Assembly (NCBI GenBank): GCA_029547805.1
Contig: JAKPOP010000006.1
Coordinates: forward strand, 1 to 64,000
Reading direction: 5' to 3'
DNA from: Deltaproteobacteria bacterium
GTDB taxonomy: Bacteria > Myxococcota_A > UBA9042 > DTJE01
Length of the DNA: 64,000 nucleotides
The first letter of the stretch is position 1. Each line of letters starts with the position of its first letter. Both the position numbers and the translations under genes were made by a program. Shown one piece after another: positions 17,272 to 24,497 of this stretch. The notes beneath the pieces were generated by a model. It searched no databases. It was not told the origin of the DNA and was given only the letters and a program-made list of their open reading frames with translations.

Positions 17272-18411
17272 TCAATGTTCCGAAGGTCCGGGAACCCATC
17301 GGATCTCCCTCCGGAGGCCCGAGTTCCGATGCGCCCGGAAGACCGCCGGCCGCTCCTCCGGGGGGGCCTCCCGGTAGGCCTGCCGGAACTCCCGGGACCA
17401 GCGATCCAGCGGCAGGACCTCCCGGATCCTGCGGGCAGCCTCGGCGGGAGGGGTCCCGGGGGGGATCGCCATCGGCAAGGGCGACGGGTATCCCCCGGGG
17501 GGAGTCGGCAGATCGGGGGGGAGGCGGACACCCAGGCGCCGAGCCAGGGAGCGGCGGACCTGAAGAAGGGCCCGCCAACGGCCTTCCATCACCGATCCGG
17601 CCACGTGGGGGGTGGCCAGTCTGCTGCTCGTCACCCAGGGCACCGGCGGGGAGGGCTCGCCCACGAAGACGTCGAGGACCAGGTCCGGCGGGCCGCCACG
17701 GTCCAGGTGTGCGTCGATGGCCCGGGGGTCCAGCACCTCGCCCCGGCTCGTGTTCACCAGGAGGCGGACCTCCGAGTCGGCCAGCCTCCCGAGGATCCGG
17801 ACATCGATGAGGCCCCGGGTCGGCCAGGGACAGGGAGGCCGGGTGGCGGGGACATGGAGGGAAAGGACCTGGCACCGGCGCAGGTCCTCCATCGTCGCGG
17901 ATCGGAAACGGTGGTGACTCCGGGCCTCCCGCGGGGGATCGAAGGCCACCCAGGGGATCCCCAGGCGATCGAGTCGGGCGGCCAGGGCCTGCCCGCACCG
18001 GCCGAAGCCCCAGATGCCCACCCGAGGGGGCGCCCCCGCCCAGGGCGCCGGAAAGGCATCCAGAATGGCGGCGGCAACGTAGTCCCCGACACCCCCGGCG
18101 GTGGAACCCGGGGCGAAGAAGACCGGGACCGGGTGACCGAGGCGTGCCTCCAGTCGGGCCACCGCCTCCCGGTCGACGTGCTCGCGGCCCACCACCGGGG
18201 AAGCGATTGCCTTCAGGCGGCGGGCTTGCTGCAGGAGGTGGTCGTCCACCGGACACGAGGAGGGCACCACGATCCCGTCGGCGTCCTCCAGGAGGTCCGG
18301 CCGGTTGACCAGGGTGTCCGAGGGGTGAAGGCGCAGGGTCACGGGCAGGTCCAGGAAGCCCTCCCGGACCCACGGAATCGAGGGGTCGGCGACCACCAGG
18401 GGGCGTCTCAT
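17272..18411 (-). CDS. pdxB: PdxB-like D-2-hydroxyacid dehydrogenase (erythronate-4-phosphate dehydrogenase)
   Basis: Protein of 379 residues, the length of PdxB. It has the NAD-binding 'GIWGFGRCGQ' at mid-chain, the catalytic Arg in 'NTSRGEVLD', 'LDVFVGEP' and 'ATPHVAGS'. The last two match the PdxB pattern ('LDVWEGEP', 'TPHIAG') better than SerA. A C-terminal extension ends in 'REFRQAYREA ... GLRREIRW', which resembles the PdxB dimerisation tail. PdxB oxidises 4-phosphoerythronate in the DXP-dependent route to pyridoxal phosphate. The family is best known from Gammaproteobacteria, so its presence here is notable. A generic hydroxyacid dehydrogenase is the alternative. It lies 26 bases downstream of a zinc-ribbon protein and upstream of the FHA gene. 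Confidence 0.65.
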   Translation of the reverse strand: MRRPLVVADPSIPWVREGFLDLPVTLRLHPSDTLVNRPDLLEDADGIVVPSSCPVDDHLLQQARRLKAIASPVVGREHVDREAVARLEARLGHPVPVFFAPGSTAGGVGDYVAAAILDAFPAPWAGAPPRVGIWGFGRCGQALAARLDRLGIPWVAFDPPREARSHHRFRSATMEDLRRCQVLSLHVPATRPPCPWPTRGLIDVRILGRLADSEVRLLVNTSRGEVLDPRAIDAHLDRGGPPDLVLDVFVGEPSPPVPWVTSSRLATPHVAGSVMEGRWRALLQVRRSLARRLGVRLPPDLPTPPGGYPSPLPMAIPPGTPPAEAARRIREVLPLDRWSREFRQAYREAPPEERPAVFRAHRNSGLRREIRWVPGPSEH

Positions 18412-18437
18412 CCGGGACCTCCGGACCCTGGGTGACG

Positions 18438-18815
18438 TCACCGCTTCTTGGGGTCGCCGAAGAGGGCCTCCAGGCGGCTCTTCGCCTCGTCGGCGGTCTT
18501 CGGCGAGGCCTTCGCGGGCCCCCCTCCGAACATCGCCTCCAGGCGCTTCTTGGCCCTGGAAGCCTCGTCGTCGCCGGAGTCGTCCACCGCCTTGAAGGTG
18601 AAGTAGAGGCAGAAGTTGCCCTCGGCCCGGTCCCGGATGAACTCTCCCTGGTTCTCGGTGCACTGGTTGTGCACGTCCGGGTTCCAGTACTTGCAGTTGT
18701 AGCAGCAGTGCAGGTAGGCGTAGCAGCCGGGGCACATGTCCCGCCGGCCGATCTTGACCTCGAAGACCAGTTCCTCCCCGCACTTGTAGCACCGGTAACG
18801 GGGTTCCTGCTCCAT
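18438..18815 (-). CDS. Conserved zinc-ribbon protein
   Basis: Small protein of 125 residues. The first 70 residues carry a dense set of cysteines: YKCGEEL, 'MCPGCYAYLHCCYNCKYW' and 'NQCTEN', with a later 'NFCLYF'. These should fold as one or two zinc ribbons. The charged C-terminus repeats the phrase 'AK(K/S)RLEA(M/L)FG(G/D)' twice (near 88-97 and 111-119). The family is a small uncharacterised one that I associate with deltaproteobacteria. The ATG at 18815 has AGAGGGGG upstream. It is the first gene of the long minus-strand run toward purA, 26 bases before pdxB-like. No function can be given. Confidence 0.72.
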   Translation of the reverse strand: MEQEPRYRCYKCGEELVFEVKIGRRDMCPGCYAYLHCCYNCKYWNPDVHNQCTENQGEFIRDRAEGNFCLYFTFKAVDDSGDDEASRAKKRLEAMFGGGPAKASPKTADEAKSRLEALFGDPKKR

Positions 18816-18952
18816 GAAGAGCCCCCTCTCCGCGACAGGCGCCTATTGATACCAGAAAAGGCCGGCATTTGTCCCGCATCGGTTCCATCGGGGCCTCGCG
18901 GGGCCGGGAACGGCGGAAAAACGCCTTTCGGTCCGGGAGGATCGACGTCTCT

Positions 18953-18982
18953 TTGCCCCTGGCGAGGGCCGGGCTCTATGCT
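18953..18982 (+). promoter_or_regulatory. Candidate promoter for the PilZ-like gene
   Basis: TTGCCC at 18953-18958 and TATGCT at 18977-18982 are 18 bases apart, 31 bases before the ATG. The -10 TATGCT is the same hexamer seen before the Kelch-like lipoprotein. Read by eye. Confidence 0.4.
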
Positions 18983-19013
18983 GATCCTGGCTCTTCGAGA
19001 GGGGAGACGTGCG

Positions 19014-19331
19014 ATGACGCCGCTGACCCAGGACATGGTGGACCTGACCCTGCCGATCGGGGAGTTCCTGGCCCAGGGGGGACCCCAGGCTGCGATGACC
19101 ACCCGCATCGGACCCCACGGCATCGAGATCCAGTGCCGGGAGGCGCCTGCGGGGCGCTACGCCTGGGTGGGCCTCCGGCTGCCCGACGGGTCTCCCATCA
19201 AGGCCCTGGTGGAGGTGATGGGAGTCCTGGGCGGGGAATCGGGCCTGCGAATCCTGGCCCGATTCAAGCACCTGTTCCCGGCGGATCGTCGGGCCCTGGA
19301 ACGAGCCCTCGCAGCGCGCATGGCCGCCTGA
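19014..19331 (+). CDS. PilZ-like domain protein
   Basis: Small protein of 105 residues. The middle and C-terminus ('VGLRLPDGSPIKALVEVMGV ... RFKHLFPADRRALERAL') follow the PilZ beta-barrel and closing helix closely: LPDG turn, EV strand, RF-x-x-L, and D-R-x-x-L helix. The N-terminal RxxxR that binds c-di-GMP in canonical PilZ is not clear; 'TRIGPHGIEIQ' stands where a D/NxSxxG strand is expected. So it may be a c-di-GMP receptor with a changed site or a non-binding PilZ. The ATG at 19014 has GAGAGGGGAGA upstream. Its stop is 3 bases from the stop of the aminotransferase on the other strand. Confidence 0.6.
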   Translation: MTPLTQDMVDLTLPIGEFLAQGGPQAAMTTRIGPHGIEIQCREAPAGRYAWVGLRLPDGSPIKALVEVMGVLGGESGLRILARFKHLFPADRRALERALAARMAA

Positions 19332-19334
19332 TCC

Positions 19335-20528
19335 TCATGCCCGGGAGGCGGTCGCCTCCTGGAACGCCGCCTGGAATCCCTCGAACGACCGCTCGATGAC
19401 CGGGTCCGGGACCGCGAAGGAGATCCGGAAGTGGCCGGGGAACGCGAAGCCGGTCCCCGGGGTCACCAGGACCCGGTGGCGGGCCAGGATCTGCAGGAAG
19501 GCCAGATCGTCGGTCATGGGGCTTCGAGGGAACATGAAGAAGGTCCCCTCGGGTTGCCGGACCTGGTAGCCGATTTCCGAGAGGGCCTGGAAGAGGCGGT
19601 CCCGTTTGGCCTGATAGACCGGGACGTTGGGATGGTAGTCCCGGAGGCGCAACAGGACCCGCTGCATGAGGGCCGGGGCGTTCACGTAGCCCAGGATCCG
19701 GTTGCAGAAGGTCGCCGCGGCGAAGATGTCATCGGCCCCCGGACAGGCGGGGCCGATGGCCAGGAAGCCGATCCGCTCGCCGGCCAGGGACAGGCTCTTC
19801 GAGTGGCTGAAGGCCATCAGCGTGGCGTCGTAGTGCCGGAAGGGGCTCGGGTAGTTCCGGCCGTCGAACAGGAGCCGTCGATAGGGCTCGTCGCTGAGGA
19901 GGTAGATCGTGCGGCCATTGGCCTCGGACCGCCGTCGCAGCAGGTCCCCGATGTCCCGGAGCACCTCCGGCGGGAACAGGCGCCCGCTGGGATTGCAGGG
20001 GCTGTTCACGATCACCGCCCGGGTGCGGTCCGACAGCCGGCGATCCAGGTCCTCCAGGTCCGGCAGGAAGTCCTCCCCGGCCGGCGAGACCACGGGGACC
20101 CCCGAGTGGTTCCGGATGTAGAAGGCGTACTCGGGGAAGAAGGGGGCGAAGACGATCACCTCGTCCCCCGGGTCCAGCAGGGACTTCAGCAGCACGTTCA
20201 GGGCCCCTGCCGCACCGACGGTCATCACGATGTGCCGGCCCTCGAAGGGGATGCCCAGTTCCTGCCGGAGGTCCTCGGCGACCCGCTGTCGGACCTCCGG
20301 GAAACCGCTGTTGGGCATGTACGCGTGGATCCCGGGACGGACCTCCCGGGCGGTCTCCTCGAGGGCCTGCTGGAACTCGGGGGGCGGATCGACGTAGGGG
20401 TTCCCCAGCGTGAAGTCCTGGACGTTCTCCTCGCCGTACTGGGCCTTCAGGCGGGCCCCCTCCTCGAACATCCGCCGGATCCAGGACCCGCGGGTCATGT
20501 CCTCGGTGATGCCGCGGCTGATGTGCAT
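19335..20528 (-). CDS. PLP-dependent aminotransferase, aspartate/aromatic type (class I)
   Basis: Protein of 397 residues with the fold-type I pattern. It has 'VGAAGALNVLLKSLLDPGDEVI', 'NSPCNPSG', 'SDEPYRRL' (PLP pocket Asp and Tyr) and 'SHSKSLSLAGERIG' with the PLP Lys, and 'FRISFAVP' holding the substrate Arg near the end. It is likely to transaminate aspartate or an aromatic or branched amino acid; the exact substrate cannot be read. GGAGG lies upstream of the ATG at 20528. It follows the flavodiiron gene by 58 bases on the same strand. Confidence 0.85.
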   Translation of the reverse strand: MHISRGITEDMTRGSWIRRMFEEGARLKAQYGEENVQDFTLGNPYVDPPPEFQQALEETAREVRPGIHAYMPNSGFPEVRQRVAEDLRQELGIPFEGRHIVMTVGAAGALNVLLKSLLDPGDEVIVFAPFFPEYAFYIRNHSGVPVVSPAGEDFLPDLEDLDRRLSDRTRAVIVNSPCNPSGRLFPPEVLRDIGDLLRRRSEANGRTIYLLSDEPYRRLLFDGRNYPSPFRHYDATLMAFSHSKSLSLAGERIGFLAIGPACPGADDIFAAATFCNRILGYVNAPALMQRVLLRLRDYHPNVPVYQAKRDRLFQALSEIGYQVRQPEGTFFMFPRSPMTDDLAFLQILARHRVLVTPGTGFAFPGHFRISFAVPDPVIERSFEGFQAAFQEATASRA

Positions 20529-20556
20529 GGGGATGCCTCCTTCCGGTCGAGCGTTA

Positions 20557-20584
20557 CGTATCGCAGAAGGGAGCCCGGATGCAA
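20557..20584 (-). promoter_or_regulatory. Candidate promoter for the aminotransferase gene
   Basis: On the minus strand TTGCAT (20584-20579) and GATACG (20562-20557) are 16 bases apart, within the 58-base gap after the flavodiiron gene. The -10 is weak, so confidence is low. Confidence 0.3.
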
Positions 20585-20586
20585 CG

Positions 20587-21756
20587 TCATTCCGCCGATC
20601 GGTGCCGGGCGGCGATGGCCTCTGCCAGGGCGTCCACGGCCGCCAGGGCGTCCTCCCTCGGGAGACCCTTGCAGGACACCCCCGGCAGGAATTCGACCTT
20701 CCAGCCCGAGAGGACCCCCTGGATCTGTTCTTCCAGGCGTCCGCCCCAGGAGAAGGAGGACATCATGGCCACATGGCGGGCCTTGGGCTTCAGCAGGGAC
20801 GCGGTGTAGGCCGCCTGCTGGACCAGGGGATGCAGGCCGTTGAGGACCACCGGCGAGGCGAAGACGACGGTCATCGGGTCCACCAGGGCCATGGCCAGGG
20901 CCCCGAGGTCCGTGACCAGGAGGTTCGCCGGGGTCGCTGGAACTCCCCGGGAGGCCAGGGAGGTCACCAGCCGCTCCACCAGCCGCTCGGTGCTGCCGTG
21001 CATCGAGACGTAGGGGATCAGCACCGCGTTCCGGGGAGGGGCGGCGACCCAGCGGGTCCAGGTGTCCACGATGAACGCCGGGTCCGGGTGCATGGGACCG
21101 TGGGATGGGCAGATGAGCGAGAGGTCCAGGGAGGAGACCCGCTGGAGGTGTTTCGCGATCTGGGCCCGGAACGGCATCATGATCTCGGCGTAATAGCGCC
21201 GGGCGGGTTCCAGCACGCGGCTCGAGTCCACCGTGAGGTCCGGCGTCGCCAGATGGGACCCGAAGAAGTCGCAGGAGAACAGGATTCCCTCCTCCGGCAG
21301 GTGGGTGACCATCGTCTCGGGCCAGTGGACCCAGGGCATGTGGAGGAAGCGCAGGGTCCGGTCCCCCAGGGAGACCTCCTCCCCGTCGGCGACGAGCTGG
21401 AGGCGGTCGCCGGGGATGGGCAGCAGGTCCTGGAGGAAGGTCGCGCACCGGGGCGTGCACAGCACCCGGGCCTCGGGGAAGCGTTGCAGTACGGCCGGGA
21501 GGGCCCCCGAGTGGTCCTGCTCGGCATGGTGGGCGACGATGTAGTCCAGCCGCTCCACCTCCGCCAACTGCCGCAGCAGGCGATCGGCGAAGGCCCCGTC
21601 CACCGTGTCCAGCAGCGCGGTGGCCCGGGAGCCCTGGACCAGCCAGGCGTTGTAGGAGGTGCCTTCGGGCGTCGGCACCAGGGCGTCGAACCAGCGGCGG
21701 TCCCAGTCCATCACCCCCGTCCACCAGATGCGGTCCCGGATCTCGCGGCGTTCCAT
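20587..21756 (-). CDS. Flavodiiron protein (FprA/A-type flavoprotein family)
   Basis: Protein of 389 residues, the usual length for an A-type flavoprotein. The N-terminal metallo-beta-lactamase-like part holds the diiron motif HHAEQDH at 76-82 (ligands His77, Glu79, Asp81 and His82). Further ligands are His near residue 146 ('VHWPETM'), Asp near 165 ('FSCDFFG') and His near 226 ('PSHGPM'). The C-terminal half is the flavodoxin-like domain that binds FMN ('IPYVSMHGSTERLVE'). These proteins reduce oxygen or nitric oxide with electrons from rubredoxin or similar. No rubredoxin gene is seen nearby. The gene sits between trkA and the aminotransferase on the minus strand, 29 bases after trkA. Confidence 0.9.
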   Translation of the reverse strand: MERREIRDRIWWTGVMDWDRRWFDALVPTPEGTSYNAWLVQGSRATALLDTVDGAFADRLLRQLAEVERLDYIVAHHAEQDHSGALPAVLQRFPEARVLCTPRCATFLQDLLPIPGDRLQLVADGEEVSLGDRTLRFLHMPWVHWPETMVTHLPEEGILFSCDFFGSHLATPDLTVDSSRVLEPARRYYAEIMMPFRAQIAKHLQRVSSLDLSLICPSHGPMHPDPAFIVDTWTRWVAAPPRNAVLIPYVSMHGSTERLVERLVTSLASRGVPATPANLLVTDLGALAMALVDPMTVVFASPVVLNGLHPLVQQAAYTASLLKPKARHVAMMSSFSWGGRLEEQIQGVLSGWKVEFLPGVSCKGLPREDALAAVDALAEAIAARHRSAE

Positions 21757-21785
21757 CGTGTCACTCCTTCGTCCAGGTGCGACTC

Positions 21786-22472
21786 TTACAGGTCCAGGAA
21801 GGCCCGGACGCTCTCCGAATCACCGATCAGCACCAGCACGTCTCCCTGTTCAAGCAGGTCCTCGGGGCGGGGCAGGCGGATCACCTCGAAGGCCTCCTCG
21901 GCGGTCTTTCTGTCGGCGGCCCGGGGTCTCTTGATGGCGATCACGTTGAGGCGGTAGCGCTGCCGGAAGGCCAGTTCCTGGATGGTCTTGCCGACCATCT
22001 GGGGGGGCGCCGTGACCTCGATGATCTCCTGCCCCGTCGACAGGCGGATCCGGGCATGGATGTCCGGGGCCAGGATCTCGTCCGCCAGCCGGAAGCCCAT
22101 CTCCTCCTCGGGGTCCAGGGTCCGCTCGGCGCCGACGGTCATCAGCACCTGGGCGTGGAGCGGCGAGTGGGACCGGGCGATGATATGGCGAACCCCCGCC
22201 TGTTTCAGCAGGGCCGTGACCAGGATCGAGGACCCCATGTCCTCCCCCACCGAGACGACGACCACGTCGCAGGCCAGCAAACCGCAGGCCCGCAGGGTCT
22301 CCAGGTCCATCACGTTGGCCCGCAAGGCCCGGGTGACCTGGTCCCGGATCTGCAGTACCGGTTCTTCCTCCCGATCCACCGCCAGGACATCGACACCGGA
22401 CCGGGCCAGGGCCAGGGCCACCGACCGCCCGAACAGTCCCAGTCCCACCACCCCCACCGTTCGAAGAGCCAT
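21786..22472 (-). CDS. trkA: TrkA/KtrA-type potassium uptake regulatory subunit
   Basis: Cytoplasmic gating subunit of a K+ channel/transporter. The 228 residues have an N-terminal RCK_N Rossmann fold with 'GVVGLGLFGRSVA' and Asp34 ('LAVDRE'), the NAD or ATP-binding pattern. An RCK_C domain ('EVTAPPQMVGKTIQELAF ... DVLVLIGDSESV') ends the chain. This one-copy RCK layout is the KtrA form rather than the long two-copy E. coli TrkA. It starts 18 bases after trkH and is clearly its partner. The gene symbol is used loosely; ktrA would also fit. Confidence 0.9.
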   Translation of the reverse strand: MALRTVGVVGLGLFGRSVALALARSGVDVLAVDREEEPVLQIRDQVTRALRANVMDLETLRACGLLACDVVVVSVGEDMGSSILVTALLKQAGVRHIIARSHSPLHAQVLMTVGAERTLDPEEEMGFRLADEILAPDIHARIRLSTGQEIIEVTAPPQMVGKTIQELAFRQRYRLNVIAIKRPRAADRKTAEEAFEVIRLPRPEDLLEQGDVLVLIGDSESVRAFLDL

Positions 22473-22490
22473 GGCTGCCTCCTGGACTGT

Positions 22491-24248
22491 CTATCCCACC
22501 AGCACCCGACCTTCGGGGAACTTCACCGCGGCCCTGGGCCTCTGCCCCAGGGCCGTCACCAGAGTCAGGGGACCGACCCGCCCCAAGTACATCAGGCCCA
22601 CCAGCAGCAGTTTGCCCCAGGGGTCCAGCAAGGGCGTCGCCCCGAGGCTCAGGCCGACCGTGCCGAAAGCGCTGACGGCCTCGAAGACCAGATGCGACCC
22701 TGGGAGGCTCGCCTGGGTCCAGAGGAGGCCCCCGGCCACCAGCGTCGTCACCCCGAAGGAGAGCAGGGTGACGACCCCCGCCTTCTGGAAGGTCCGGAAG
22801 GGCAGGGACCTCCCCATCACCTCGATGGCCTCCTGTCCCCGGAGCATGCTTCGCAGGGAGAGGAGCAGGACCACCGTCGTGGTCGTCTTGATGCCTCCTC
22901 CGGTCCCGCCGGGACAGGTACCGATGAACATCCAGAGGAGATAGATCACCAGGGCGGTCCGGGTGGTCCTGGCCATGTCCACCACGTTGAAGCCGGCGGT
23001 CCGGGCCGTCACGGACTGGAAGAACGAGGCCCAGAGGCGTTCCCCGACCGAGAGTCCCGCCTGGGCGCCGTCCCAGTCCGTGAGCAGCAGCAGCACGGTT
23101 CCCAGCGCCAGCAGCAGGACCGTCATCCGGCCGGCCAGCCGGGCATGGAGCGGCAGCCGTAATCGGGGCCGGTGGCGCTGCCACTGCCAGTTACGCCGGG
23201 CGAAGAGGGCCAGGAACACCGGGAAGCCCAGGCCTCCCAGGATGATCAGGCCCGCAATCGGCAAGAGGACCTCCGGGGCGTCCAGGAACTCCATGAGACT
23301 GGTCGGGAAGGTGGAGAACCCCGCGTTGCAGAAGGCCGAGACGGCATGGAACGACCCGTGCCAGAGGGCCTCGCCCCACTTCAGGTCGAGGTCCTGTCGA
23401 AAGGCCAGGGTCAGGCACAGGGTCCCGATCCCCTCGAAGACCAGCGTCATGGCCAGGATCGACGCCAGGTTCGTCCCGGTGGTCACCGCCCCTTCCTCGT
23501 CCACCAGATCCTGGGCCAGGGATCGCCCCCGGATGCCCAGTGCGCCGCCCGCGATGGCCTGGAAGGCCGCCAGGGAGAGGGTCATGATGCCCAGGCCTCC
23601 AGCCTGGATCAGCAACAGGAGCACCACCTGCCCGAAGGACGAGAGGGTCGGCAGGGCAGGATTCGCCCCGGGGGCCACCGAGACGTTGATGGTGGACAAC
23701 CCGGTCACGCAAAGGGCCGAGGTCGCGGTGAAGAGGGCGTCGATCCACGGGAGTCCCCGGAGGTCGATGGTGGATCGGGGCAGCGCCAGCAGCACGCCGC
23801 CACCCACGATGCCCCCGGCGAAGGACACCAGGGTGCCGATCGCCGGGTTCCGGAACAGGAGGTCCAGGGTCCGCTGTCCCAGGCCCGTGGAACGGAACAG
23901 GGAGACCATCCACAGCAGGCTGCGCAAGGTCCCCAGGATGGAGAAGGTCGTGAGACTCGGGGCAGTCCAGACCATCAGTACCAGCAGGACCCCGTCCGGG
24001 AGGGCCCTCCGGAGGTAGCGCATCCGGTGGACGGCCTGGTAGAGCCGGAGGGCATGGTGCAGCAGCGAGAGGGCGACCGAGGCCGCTGCGGAGGCATAGA
24101 GGGCGATGACTGCCAGGGGGTGGTCCCAGAGGAGGAGCCCCTCCACGGTCAGAATGATGCCCAGGAAGACCAACGTCACGAGTCCGGTCCAGAGGGCCGA
24201 GCGGCGCAACTGGTCCGGCAGGTCGCCGGGATAGGGGAACCACCTCAT
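22491..24248 (-). CDS. trkH: TrkH/KtrB-type potassium uptake membrane subunit
   Basis: Pore subunit of a K+ uptake system in the inner membrane. The 585-residue protein has the four pore loops of the superfamily: 'TSALCVTGLS', 'VSAFCNAGFST', 'TARTAGFNV' and 'VSAFGTVGLSLG', each with the filter Gly. About 130 extra residues at the N-terminus carry three or more membrane segments not seen in short KtrB. The ATG at 24248 has only a weak ribosome binding site. It is the first gene of a minus-strand operon with trkA, the flavodiiron protein and the aminotransferase, and is divergent from the hybrid kinase. Confidence 0.92.
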   Translation of the reverse strand: MRWFPYPGDLPDQLRRSALWTGLVTLVFLGIILTVEGLLLWDHPLAVIALYASAAASVALSLLHHALRLYQAVHRMRYLRRALPDGVLLVLMVWTAPSLTTFSILGTLRSLLWMVSLFRSTGLGQRTLDLLFRNPAIGTLVSFAGGIVGGGVLLALPRSTIDLRGLPWIDALFTATSALCVTGLSTINVSVAPGANPALPTLSSFGQVVLLLLIQAGGLGIMTLSLAAFQAIAGGALGIRGRSLAQDLVDEEGAVTTGTNLASILAMTLVFEGIGTLCLTLAFRQDLDLKWGEALWHGSFHAVSAFCNAGFSTFPTSLMEFLDAPEVLLPIAGLIILGGLGFPVFLALFARRNWQWQRHRPRLRLPLHARLAGRMTVLLLALGTVLLLLTDWDGAQAGLSVGERLWASFFQSVTARTAGFNVVDMARTTRTALVIYLLWMFIGTCPGGTGGGIKTTTTVVLLLSLRSMLRGQEAIEVMGRSLPFRTFQKAGVVTLLSFGVTTLVAGGLLWTQASLPGSHLVFEAVSAFGTVGLSLGATPLLDPWGKLLLVGLMYLGRVGPLTLVTALGQRPRAAVKFPEGRVLVG

Positions 24249-24459
24249 GGCGCCGGAACTCGCAGAGGGTGGCGGAGCCGGCGACTCCTTCGACGGGACA
24301 GGACGTCGGGGAAGGGGCCACCGGGTTTCAGGAGGCCGGCAAGACCACTCATCGGGGCTTCTCCACCACCGGGTTCTCCCGAGGGGCCGATGCTAGCACT
24401 CGCCGGCCCGCGCGTCGATTCCCTCCACGCAGTGACTGGCATCCCGGAGGACCGAAGGG

Positions 24460-24465
24460 GATAAT
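24460..24465 (+). promoter_or_regulatory. Candidate -10 element for the hybrid kinase
   Basis: GATAAT at 24460-24465 matches five of six consensus bases and lies 32 bases before the ATG at 24498, in a gap between divergent genes. No convincing -35 is seen at 16-18 bases, so it may need an activator. Confidence 0.35.
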
Positions 24466-24497
24466 GGCGCCTGGCGGGCCGGCGAGGGAACAGGTCG

